Positions 8,674 through 16,338 of a DNA stretch of 64,000 nt are shown one piece after another. The notes under the pieces were generated by a model. The model did no database searches. It was not told the DNA's origin and worked only from the letters and a program-made list of their open reading frames with translations. The translations under genes were made by a program, and so were the position numbers. Where the stretch lies: contig NZ_CP024313.1 in NCBI RefSeq assembly GCF_002944315.1, positions 1-64,000 on the forward strand, written 5' to 3'. Numbering within the stretch: the first letter of the stretch is position 1; each line of letters starts with the position of its first letter. The DNA comes from Rhizobium sp. NXC24. GTDB lineage: Bacteria; Pseudomonadota; Alphaproteobacteria; Rhizobiales; Rhizobiaceae.

Positions 8674-9767
8674 GGTCAATCCCCCTCCTGCCGATCGCAC
8701 CGCGGCCTTACGCGGACGAACTAATTTCCTCGTGGCAGGCCAGAGTAGCTTGTCGCTACGGATGCACGCCGGCCGACATCGAACATTGGTTAGGGCATCA
8801 GGATAGGTCGCCGAATTCCAGCAGCTTCGACTTGCGGGATTTTCGTCCGAATCCAACGGTCCTCAAATCGTGGGCGCGGACCGCCAGATTAAAGATCGCC
8901 GATGTCGAAGCAATGATGCTGAGCCGGTTGGCAAGAACGATCGACTGGTATGTTGCCGACCGTCGGGAGCGCGGGATTTGCCCGGATTGCCTGGATGAGG
9001 ACGTGTCGGTGGATCGAGATCATTATTGTCGCCGAGAATGGTCCCACATCGAGGCTGTAGCTTGCCGCAAGCATCGTCGGATGCTGCAAGATTGGTGCAG
9101 CCGCTGTTTCGCGCGTGGCCGATTCCGCTTCGGCGGTATCGAGGAACGGGCGAGACTCGTCTGCGGAGACTGCTCGACCATTGTATCGGGCGGGCAAGCG
9201 AGAATCGAAGAGCCGGCCAAGACGGATTTCCTGCTCGTGCTGACCGCCGCGATAGACGCTGCTGTCGTGAGGAGAGGAGGTAGCGTCGCGCTGAATGAGA
9301 TAACAGCTGCGATCGACACCTTATGGTCGCCGTCGCAGGCAAACGGAAAGCCGTTCATCGCGTGGCTTGACCTGAAACTTCCCTTTGGACGCGTTCCTGT
9401 TTTCACCGCCTGCAACAATCCGCTCGCCCGGCTGTCGTTGTCATGGCGCATCGCGACCTTCGTAGCTGCAGCGCAGTTGCTTGATCTGGCGCAGGCAAGG
9501 CAATGGTTAGGACCGCCACCCTCTTTCCTCAAGCAAGCATTTGCCGACCGAAAGCGTAATCCATTGTCGCTACCCGTCGAAATACTCAATACTGTTGAGG
9601 TTTTCGAGACAGTCCCAAAGCTCGGGCTTCGATCAGACGTCGAGTATCAACGTTTGGCCAGACGGATCTTGGCCAGCCAGGATTGGAAGGCGATTTCCAC
9701 CATGAAAGGAGGCTTGCGCGATAGGAAGCTTGGTCGCCTCATGAACCAGGCACTCAAAAGCAAATGA
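8670..9767 (+). CDS. tniQ: TniQ family protein
   Basis: A 365-residue TniQ protein starting at a GTG that overlaps the tniB stop (GTGA). The N-terminal part (PYADELISSWQARVACRYG) is the conserved TniQ opening. Zinc-finger cysteines and histidines follow (CPDCLDED, CRREW, CRKH, WCSRC, VCGDC). TniQ/TnsD proteins link target recognition to the TniB ATPase. Longer frames starting further upstream lie inside tniB and are not used. Confidence 0.9.
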   Translation: MRSIPLLPIAPRPYADELISSWQARVACRYGCTPADIEHWLGHQDRSPNSSSFDLRDFRPNPTVLKSWARTARLKIADVEAMMLSRLARTIDWYVADRRERGICPDCLDEDVSVDRDHYCRREWSHIEAVACRKHRRMLQDWCSRCFARGRFRFGGIEERARLVCGDCSTIVSGGQARIEEPAKTDFLLVLTAAIDAAVVRRGGSVALNEITAAIDTLWSPSQANGKPFIAWLDLKLPFGRVPVFTACNNPLARLSLSWRIATFVAAAQLLDLAQARQWLGPPPSFLKQAFADRKRNPLSLPVEILNTVEVFETVPKLGLRSDVEYQRLARRILASQDWKAISTMKGGLRDRKLGRLMNQALKSK

Positions 9768-9797
9768 GGCGCTCCTGCCTATCTTCTAACTCAGACA

Positions 9798-10439
9798 CTA
9801 TTTTCTCGATGAGATTTTCGTAGGGTTGCCAGCCTTGCTAGCGGCGTAGCGCAATCCGTCCATGAATAAGCCCACCATTCGCTGCGGATCAGTCGGCTCG
9901 CCGCAAGTAGGTGGCACGCACAACATTCCAACACCGTGCAGGAGTTCATGCGCCTGCACCCCAGGTCGTATTTGACCCTCGACGACTGCTGCATCCAGCA
10001 GATTCTGAACCAGCGGGCCAAGGCGTTCCAGAAAGTAGGCCGGGAGCCCTTCAAGAGCTTGATCGCCGGAATTGAAGGCGGCCGCGAGCCCACGATGCGC
10101 TGCTATGAACTCTACATAGTGCTCGACCCAACGCTCGAGCGCCTCACCCGGTGGGTGCTTAGCAGCCAGCGTCGACGCTGCCTCAACGGATTCATCGACC
10201 TCTTTACGGAAGACGGCCACGACAAGATCGGAACGCGTCGGAAAATGGCGGTAAAGCGTGCCGACGCCGACGCCAGCCCTGTCCGCGATTTCGCGTATCG
10301 GTACGTCCAGTCCCGAATCGGCAAACACCTCTGACGCGGTCTGAATCAGCGAGCCAATGTTGCGCTGCGCATCGGCTCGCCGGCGCCTGCCTACCACCTG
10401 TTTTCCAGCCTCACTGGTCCATTTCGTATCCTCGGACAA
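9798..10439 (-). CDS. TetR/AcrR family transcriptional repressor
   Basis: A 213-residue TetR-type regulator, starting at a TTG at 10439. The N-terminal helix-turn-helix is clear (IREIADRAGVGVGTLYRHFPTRSDLV, about residues 46-71), followed by an all-helical ligand domain. It is divergent from the SDR/alcohol dehydrogenase/lactamase operon, and the 82-108 bp between them holds two tandem copies of a 25-bp operator-like sequence. It most likely represses both itself and that operon until an aldehyde, quinone or other small ligand binds. The ligand is unknown. Confidence 0.92.
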   Translation of the reverse strand: MSEDTKWTSEAGKQVVGRRRRADAQRNIGSLIQTASEVFADSGLDVPIREIADRAGVGVGTLYRHFPTRSDLVVAVFRKEVDESVEAASTLAAKHPPGEALERWVEHYVEFIAAHRGLAAAFNSGDQALEGLPAYFLERLGPLVQNLLDAAVVEGQIRPGVQAHELLHGVGMLCVPPTCGEPTDPQRMVGLFMDGLRYAASKAGNPTKISSRK

Positions 10440-10453
10440 ATTCTACCCCTTGA

Positions 10454-10505
10454 TAAACGGAATCTGATTCCGTATATGAGTAAACGGACGATCGTTCCGT
10501 ATATG
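10454..10505. promoter_or_regulatory. Tandem TetR operators
   Basis: Two 25-bp direct copies, 10454-10478 and 10481-10505, share TAAACGGA at the left and TTCCGTATATG at the right. The first contains the perfect palindrome CGGAATC-T-GATTCCG; the second has arms ACGGA and TCCGT around CGATCG. They are 27 bp apart start to start and lie between the divergent tetR and SDR genes. Confidence 0.8.
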
Positions 10506-10548
10506 GCATGAAGGGTCGTTTTTGCCAAGTCCAAAGGAAGAACCAGAC

Positions 10549-11292
10549 ATGCACAACAAACCCGTCGCGCTCGTCATCGGCGCAAACAAGGGGATTGGCC
10601 TCCAGATCGCGAAAGATCTGGCGCAGCAGGGCTTCACCGTACTTATAGGGTCGCGCCGCTTTGAGGCCGGCGAGGACGTCATTGACAGTGTTGGCTCCGA
10701 CGCCCGGACCATCCAGCTTGATGTCACTGATGAAAGCTCGATCGCCCAGGCGGAGAGGCAGATTCGCCGAACCTATGGCCGGCTCGATGTTCTCGTGAAT
10801 AACGCGGGCGTCGGCCACGGCGGTAATCCCAGCCGAAACAATGCCCAGATTATCGCGGAAACGCGCTTGTCTATCGTCGATCTGGAGGAACTGAAGACGG
10901 TGTTCGCGACCAACGTGTTCGGCGTCGTGGCCGTGACGCAGGCGATGCTGCCGCTTCTGAGGGAAGCATCCGCGGCAAAAATCGTCAACATATCCAGCGC
11001 AACCGGTTCGCTGACGCTGAACAGCGAAAGTTCCAACCCGCTTCGCCAATACGCCGGCACTTACACGGCGTCGAAGAGCGCCTTGAATGCCATCACGCAA
11101 GCGCTCGCGATTGAACTTCAAGGCACCAACATCACGGTCCACGCCGTCTGTCCCGGTCTCACCGCCACGGACATGAGCGAGTATGGCGGCTCCGTCGAGG
11201 ACGCGGCGCGTGAACCGGTGCGGGTCGCACTGCTTGGACCCGATAGCCCCACGGGCACGTTTTCGAATGTACAGGGCGCGCTGCCCTGGTGA
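10549..11292 (+). CDS. Short-chain dehydrogenase/reductase
   Basis: A 247-residue classical SDR. The start at 10549 is chosen because AAAGGAAG precedes it by about 8 bases. The Rossmann motif GANKGIG (about residues 10-16), the NNAGVG motif, the catalytic serine in VNISSATGS and YTASK (Tyr-x-x-x-Lys) are all present. It probably reduces or oxidises an alcohol/ketone with NAD(P). It is the first gene of the TetR-controlled operon with an MDR dehydrogenase and a metallo-beta-lactamase-fold hydrolase, a combination seen in loci that clear reactive carbonyls or quinones. Substrate not known. Confidence 0.93.
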   Translation: MHNKPVALVIGANKGIGLQIAKDLAQQGFTVLIGSRRFEAGEDVIDSVGSDARTIQLDVTDESSIAQAERQIRRTYGRLDVLVNNAGVGHGGNPSRNNAQIIAETRLSIVDLEELKTVFATNVFGVVAVTQAMLPLLREASAAKIVNISSATGSLTLNSESSNPLRQYAGTYTASKSALNAITQALAIELQGTNITVHAVCPGLTATDMSEYGGSVEDAAREPVRVALLGPDSPTGTFSNVQGALPW

Positions 11293-11409
11293 TCCCCTCA
11301 GTGCCCGTTAGGCGCTGATCTCAATCGTCTCGTGACTCCCGAATGGAAGCTCACAATCCCCCCAAACAGTGTCGTGACATTGCCAGATGCAACCCGTCAG
11401 GAGAAGCTA

Positions 11410-12414
11410 GTGTCCAAAGTAGCAAAAATAGTACAGTTCCATAAGCTTGGAGGCCCGGAGGTTCTCCAGGTCGAAGCCTTGCCGATCCCGGAACCCGGAA
11501 AGGATGAGGTCCGCCTTCGCATCAAGGCGTTCGCCCTGAATCGGGCGGAAGCGCTCTTCCGCCAGGGGCACTACATCCTTCAGCCCCAGTTTCCGGCAAA
11601 GCTCGGCTACGAGGCCGCCGGCGTGGTCGAGGCCGTCGGCCCCGGCGTGGACGAAAGCCTGATCGGCAAGACCGTCAACACCATCCCCAATTTCAGCTTC
11701 AGCCACTACGGCGTCTACGGTGAAGTCGCGGTCGTGCCCGTCACCGCGCTCGGCACCTATCCGGACACGCTCACGCCGGAGGAGGGCGCATCCGTCTGGA
11801 TGCAGTACCTCACCGCCTACGGCGCCCTGGTTCATATCGCCAATGTCGGTCCCGGCGATTTCGTCATGCTTCCGGCGGCCAGCAGCAGCACCGCGCTTGC
11901 CGCGATGGAGATCGTGAAGGCCGAGGGTGGCACAGCCATCGGCATCACGCGAACCGCGACGAAGAAGGCCGATCTTCTGGCTCTGGGCTACGACCACGTG
12001 GTCGTCAGCGACGACGAGGACGTCGTCAAACGCGCCGCGGAGATCACCGGCGGCACAGGCGCGCGGATCATTTTCGACCCTGTTCTGGGAAGCGGTATCG
12101 AGGTTCTGGCTCAGAGCGCCGCCTACAAGGGGATCTACTTCGCCTACGGGCTGCTGGACCGAAGCCCCACGCCGTTTCCGGTTTGGTCGGCCTTGTCGAA
12201 AGCCCTCACGCTAAGAGGCTGGGCCTTCCCGGAGCTCTTCCACGACGCCGAGGCGTTGCGGAAGGCGAAGGACTATATTTTCAGGCACCTCAGCACAGGC
12301 GCGTTGAAGCCGAAGGTCGCAAAGATCTTCGCATTGGACCAGATCGTCGAAGCGCACCGCTTCATGGATTCCAACGACCAGATCGGGAAGATCGTCGTCA
12401 AGGTCGAAGAATAG
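11410..12414 (+). CDS. Zinc-independent MDR alcohol dehydrogenase / quinone oxidoreductase
   Basis: A 334-residue medium-chain dehydrogenase. A GTG start at 11410 is favoured by the AGGAGAA site 5 bases upstream; an ATG at 11344 has no such site. The N-terminal GroES-like domain (GGPEVLQVEALPIPEPG, GYEAAGVVEAVGPG) and the nucleotide-binding domain (VMLPAASSSTALAAMEI) fit the NADPH:quinone reductase branch, which lacks zinc ligands. It would transfer hydride from NADPH to a quinone or enone. It is the second gene of the TetR-controlled operon. Confidence 0.9.
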   Translation: MSKVAKIVQFHKLGGPEVLQVEALPIPEPGKDEVRLRIKAFALNRAEALFRQGHYILQPQFPAKLGYEAAGVVEAVGPGVDESLIGKTVNTIPNFSFSHYGVYGEVAVVPVTALGTYPDTLTPEEGASVWMQYLTAYGALVHIANVGPGDFVMLPAASSSTALAAMEIVKAEGGTAIGITRTATKKADLLALGYDHVVVSDDEDVVKRAAEITGGTGARIIFDPVLGSGIEVLAQSAAYKGIYFAYGLLDRSPTPFPVWSALSKALTLRGWAFPELFHDAEALRKAKDYIFRHLSTGALKPKVAKIFALDQIVEAHRFMDSNDQIGKIVVKVEE

Positions 12415-12465
12415 CCGCCGCCAGCAATTCGCGTCGAGAGCGATTAATATCAACAGGAGATCACT

Positions 12466-13359
12466 ATGTGCATCGCATGCTTTATGCAGACCAAGCATCA
12501 AACAAAGGCCGCAAATCTGGGGCGGTCGATCAGTTCGTCCGCCATGGAGGCTTTGATCGACAAGCCTGGGCCAATCGAGGTTGAGACCATCCCCAGCGCG
12601 GATTGGGTGGCTCCTCTTTCCGGATTGCTCAATCTCAAGCACCCCACCGCCATCAAGGCCGGTCTGAAGGATCGGGAGGAATCGATAGAGATTTATACAC
12701 ATCTTCTGCGGCATCCGGTCCACGGCGCATTCATGATCGATACCGGCGTCTCAAAGCGCTTCGTGCAGGATCCAAAGGGGGTCGGAGTGGGCCTGGTGAT
12801 CCGGAAGTTCGCGAAACTTGACCGGATGAAGGTTCGCAACGAACCCCTGTCTGCCGTCCAGTCGAAGGGCGTTCCGCTCAAGGGCGTTTTCATGACGCAT
12901 CTTCATTTCGATCATGTTTCCGGCATGCCGGATATTCCGCTCGACATACCCTTCTATACCGGCTTTGGCGAGGCCAATACCAAACAGTTGCAGAACGTCT
13001 TCGTCCAGGGGATGGAAAACAAGTTCTTTGAAGGCAGGCCCGCCATTCAGGAATTTCAATTCGCCAAGGATCCCAATGAAAAATTCGACGGGGTGATCGA
13101 TGTTTTCGGTGACGAAACGCTCTTCTCCATCTTAACTCCCGGGCATACTGCCGGCCATGTTTCGTTCGTGGCCCGCACAGCTGACGGTCCGGTTCTTTTG
13201 ACCGGTGACGCCTGCCACACACGCTGGGGCTGGGACCACGGCGTCGAACCGGGAACCTATACGTTCGACCGGGCAAAGGAACAAAAGAGTCTGCTCGCCT
13301 TGAAGGCCTTGAGCGAGCGTCACCCCAACATGACAGTCAGACTGGGGCATCAACCATAA
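12466..13359 (+). CDS. Metallo-beta-lactamase-fold hydrolase (lactonase-like)
   Basis: A 297-residue MBL-fold hydrolase. The zinc site HLHFDH (145-150), GHTAGH and LTGDACH are present, in the order seen in N-acyl-homoserine lactonases and related enzymes. CAGGAGATC precedes the ATG. It is the third gene of the TetR-regulated operon. It may hydrolyse a lactone or thioester produced by the two oxidoreductases, or quench acyl-homoserine lactone signals. Sequence alone cannot separate these. Confidence 0.9.
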   Translation: MCIACFMQTKHQTKAANLGRSISSSAMEALIDKPGPIEVETIPSADWVAPLSGLLNLKHPTAIKAGLKDREESIEIYTHLLRHPVHGAFMIDTGVSKRFVQDPKGVGVGLVIRKFAKLDRMKVRNEPLSAVQSKGVPLKGVFMTHLHFDHVSGMPDIPLDIPFYTGFGEANTKQLQNVFVQGMENKFFEGRPAIQEFQFAKDPNEKFDGVIDVFGDETLFSILTPGHTAGHVSFVARTADGPVLLTGDACHTRWGWDHGVEPGTYTFDRAKEQKSLLALKALSERHPNMTVRLGHQP

Positions 13360-13548
13360 CCGAAACTCACGTTGATCATCGAGAGCACAGGCCTACCGCC
13401 CTGTCCTCGACGATGCTCATGGCTTTTGGCGCAACACCCTTATCGCGCCAAACGTCTCATGGAGGCGTCCGAGGGCGTCGACGGCTGCCGTTTATCTCCC
13501 AAGTAGGGAGAATGGGGCAATCGCCTAGTTTGAAAATACACCGAGTAT

Positions 13549-14466
13549 TTAAGAACGAAGGAGGCCAAAGCGCTGCGCCTCGTCCAATAGCGCTCTGATA
13601 GACGAGGGTTGCCACCTTCTGCCGCCACGCGCGGGTCGTTCCCCCATTTGATCGAGTTGCGCAGCGATATTGCGAAGCGACAGACTGGGATCGGCGATGG
13701 TGATCGCGGCGACAAGTTTCATTAAATGGTCCTCTGGCGCGCGGCGCGGAGAGCGGACCAGCAGCTCTGGCTCTGCAAGCTTCTCACGAACCATCCGATG
13801 CACCGCGCGTCGGAGCCGCTCAACAGTCCAGTCGTGGCCGCGGCGATTAAGAACGCGGACGACATTGTCCCAACTATGCTGCGGACGCAGTTGCCTCACC
13901 ATGGGTAACCAAGTCTGTGCTGACGAAATCAGTTCGTCGAGATAGAGTTTTTCGCGTGCTTGCGACACCGCCTTGATCGCTTCCGGCCGGCGCTCGCGCA
14001 AACCGGGATTGCCGGCAAGCCTGCCGCGCGCCTTCGCGGCCTTCATGCCGGCTTTGGTTCGTTCGGCGATCAGAGCGCGCTCAAGCTGGGCGACGGCGCC
14101 GAGCACCTGCAGCGAGAACATGCCCTGCGGCGTCGATGTGTCGATCGGATCGCGCAGCGAGCGAAAATGCACCCCACGCCCTTCGAGGTCTTCGATCACT
14201 TGCAGCAGATGGCTGACCGATCGGGCCAGGCGGTCGAGGCGAACGACGACCAGCACTTCGCCGGCGGTGAGATCCTTTAGCAGTTTGATGAGCACCGGTC
14301 GCGCGCGTGAAATGCCGGATCCATGCTCCTGGTGGATGCGATGGCAGCCGGCGGCGCGCAGCTCGTCGACCTGGGCGTCATTCAGCTGATCGTCTGTCGA
14401 TACCCGCGCGTAGCCGATCAATCGCTGCGGCTGGGGAGGCGAACTGGCGTTTGCAACCTGGGGCAT
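13549..14466 (-). CDS. Serine recombinase/resolvase (intact right copy)
   Basis: A 305-residue resolvase. The catalytic serine is in YARVSTDDQ (S23), and the LDRLARS and AQLERALIAERT segments complete the catalytic domain and its long helix. The C-terminal 150 residues contain more than one helix-turn-helix-like segment, longer than in a minimal Tn3 resolvase. It resolves cointegrates by concerted double-strand exchange at a res site. Its near-duplicate at 2453-3269 has lost the catalytic segment. Both copies point the same way and bracket the tni module, so this is probably the resolvase of the same element. Confidence 0.93.
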   Translation of the reverse strand: MPQVANASSPPQPQRLIGYARVSTDDQLNDAQVDELRAAGCHRIHQEHGSGISRARPVLIKLLKDLTAGEVLVVVRLDRLARSVSHLLQVIEDLEGRGVHFRSLRDPIDTSTPQGMFSLQVLGAVAQLERALIAERTKAGMKAAKARGRLAGNPGLRERRPEAIKAVSQAREKLYLDELISSAQTWLPMVRQLRPQHSWDNVVRVLNRRGHDWTVERLRRAVHRMVREKLAEPELLVRSPRRAPEDHLMKLVAAITIADPSLSLRNIAAQLDQMGERPARGGRRWQPSSIRALLDEAQRFGLLRS

Positions 14467-14489
14467 CAGTTTTGGCTCGTTTTTGATAG

Positions 14490-14503
14490 TGTTTGTACAG
14501 ACA
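14490..14503. repeat. Palindrome before intact resolvase (possible res site part)
   Basis: TGTTTGTACAGACA is palindromic except for one position and lies about 24 bp upstream of the resolvase ATG. A diverged copy sits before the left resolvase pseudogene (3293-3306). Resolvase res sites normally lie next to their gene, so this is a candidate subsite. Confidence 0.45.
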
Positions 14504-14998
14504 ATGAATGTCTGAGAAAAGGGTGGTTTGCAAGCGTGTTTTATGGCTCAAATAGAACGCCATTCAGCGCGTTTTCTCGTGTGAGCTAGGGGTCAACTCA
14601 TCGCGACTCCTAAAAGTGCGCCAGCGGGCATCCATGGCGGAAATGCCGTGAAATCGGCTGTTTCGGAGGGGAACCAAGCTGGACTTGTCATTTTGGGCAA
14701 GCGTTGGCGCTAATAGGCGGTCGGGGGAGGGGAGGCGCTCGCCCGGTTGGCGCGTGTCATTTCCGCTCAATCGGGCAGAATTTTCCACCGATCCTCAACG
14801 AAGAAGCCGCAAAAAGCCTGGATTTGCAGGCTTTCCGCCCATCCTCAATGACTGACATACCGAGTTTGCGCCGCCAAATCCATCACTATCGATACTTGAT
14901 CCTTATCGATGGTTAGAACGCCATCTAGCAATCGTACCATGTGAGGAACCATAATAGTCATATAGAGTTCTTTTAGGAAATCGTTTACCATAATTTCA
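14504..14998. other. Non-coding stretch between resolvase and DUF1612 gene
   Basis: About 500 bp without a convincing gene. It holds two rightward TGTCATTT motifs (14686 and 14755), which resemble the first bases of Tn402-type ends, and a perfect 8-bp stem at 14813-14834. It may be the scar of a former transposon end. Confidence 0.4.
14811..14834 (-). terminator. Stem-loop with T-run on the minus strand
   Basis: AAAGCCTG (14813-14820) pairs perfectly with CAGGCTTT (14827-14834) around a 6-base loop. Read on the minus strand the stem is followed by TTTTT, the form of an intrinsic terminator. No intact minus-strand gene feeds into it now, so its partner may have been lost. Confidence 0.45.
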
Positions 14999-16132
14999 AT
15001 GGCTTACGATCTCGCAAAAACTGGCATTTTAAATTTGATGGGGCCCGCTTTCGACGCGGCCGTCGCATTGACGCGTCTCGACGAGCGCATTGCCCGCTCA
15101 CCGGTCGGCGCAGGCTGGATCGAACGCATGCACTTCGCCGATGCCTGCGCCTCGCTGTGGATTGACGGCGAACTCGTCCACCTCGAAGACCTCGTCCTGC
15201 ACGACGCCACGAAGGATGTTCGCACACCGACCCATGAGCTGACAATCGCCCGCGACGTCCTGCGCACCCGCCGACGCATCGCGGGCCAGTCGCCCGGCTG
15301 GGCGCTTTCCGCAGAGGGTATTCGGATATTGCGACAGACGTCGGACACGGGGGCGATCGGCGCCGAGGTGGGGGAGCCGACCGGCGTCATCCGGCCCGCC
15401 ATCGCTGTGCATGCGGAAGGGGAGGGGAAAAGCAGCGACGAAGCCGAAGGGCTTCCCGGCGTCGATTATGCCGCCATCGACGCGGTGCTCGCGCGATCCG
15501 AGGCTGTGATTGAGGAGGCAAAGCGACCCGGGCGCGTTACTGATACCCGCGAACGAGATCCTCTCGTCTATGATCTCGATTGGGACGAAGACGCGCGCCT
15601 CGACGAATGGCGCGGCGTGCTGCGCCAAGCCGATGAACTGCCGGTCGTGCTACAGGCCATCGTCGCTCTCGACGCCTGGAACGAGCTTTCCGTGCTGCAG
15701 CACGCCCCCTGGCTCGGCCGGCTATTATGTGCCTCAATGCTGCGTCAGGCCGGCATCACCACCGGCGTCCACCTCGCCGCCATCAATCTGGGCCTGAAAA
15801 CCATTCCGGTGGATCGGCGCAGGCATCGCGACCGGGAGACGCGACTGCTGGCCATCGCACAGGGATTGTTGGCGGCCGCCGAGATCGGCACGAAGGAACA
15901 TGACCGGCTGGCGCTGGCGCGAAAAATGTTCGAGCGGAAGCTCAAGGGGCGGCGAACGTCGTCAAAATTGCCGGAGCTGGTTGAGCTTGTGATAGCAAAG
16001 CCACTGGTTTCGGCCGGCATGGTGGGGAAAACGCTCGACGTCACGCCGCAGGCGGCGCGGCGGATCGTTTTGGAACTCGGCCTTAGGGAGATGACGGGGA
16101 GGGGGAGGTTTCGGGCGTGGGGCGTAATCTGA
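14999..16132 (+). CDS. RHE_PE00001 family plasmid protein (DUF1612 plus HTH)
   Basis: A 377-residue protein of a family found mainly on rhizobial and agrobacterial plasmids and usually named after Rhizobium etli RHE_PE00001. The opening MAYDLAKTG, the LARLDER-like and [20 protein letters not shown] segments and the C-terminal helix-turn-helix-like end ([37 protein letters not shown]) are characteristic. The function is unknown; the end resembles a DNA-binding region. No clear Shine-Dalgarno is seen before the ATG. Confidence 0.85.
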   Translation: MAYDLAKTGILNLMGPAFDAAVALTRLDERIARSPVGAGWIERMHFADACASLWIDGELVHLEDLVLHDATKDVRTPTHELTIARDVLRTRRRIAGQSPGWALSAEGIRILRQTSDTGAIGAEVGEPTGVIRPAIAVHAEGEGKSSDEAEGLPGVDYAAIDAVLARSEAVIEEAKRPGRVTDTRERDPLVYDLDWDEDARLDEWRGVLRQADELPVVLQAIVALDAWNELSVLQHAPWLGRLLCASMLRQAGITTGVHLAAINLGLKTIPVDRRRHRDRETRLLAIAQGLLAAAEIGTKEHDRLALARKMFERKLKGRRTSSKLPELVELVIAKPLVSAGMVGKTLDVTPQAARRIVLELGLREMTGRGRFRAWGVI

Positions 16133-16338
16133 GATCGTCGACGAACGCGATGAGTCTGGTGGCCACGGTCTGAAACATCTCTAGGCGGGTCAGCTGTCCC
16201 GAGTCGGAGCCGGCTGACCTGTGCTTGTGCCTGCTCTTAGTGTTAGAGCCGCCGCGACCGACAACCCTCGCGGACCAGGTCGAAGGATGACACTACGGGG
16301 AGCGCCTTTAAGCGCAAACTTCGTGCCACGGCAATGTC
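16133..16338. other. Short convergent intergenic region
   Basis: About 200 bp between convergent genes; no gene or clear terminator recognised. Confidence 0.4.

Noticed and set aside
14686..14762. Two TGTCATTT motifs as the right end of the tni element
   Set aside because: They point rightward, away from the tni genes, whereas a right end should read as AAATGACA on this strand.
14504..14998. tRNA, small RNA or origin in the gap
   Set aside because: No cloverleaf or iteron pattern seen; only one stem-loop and two short repeats.
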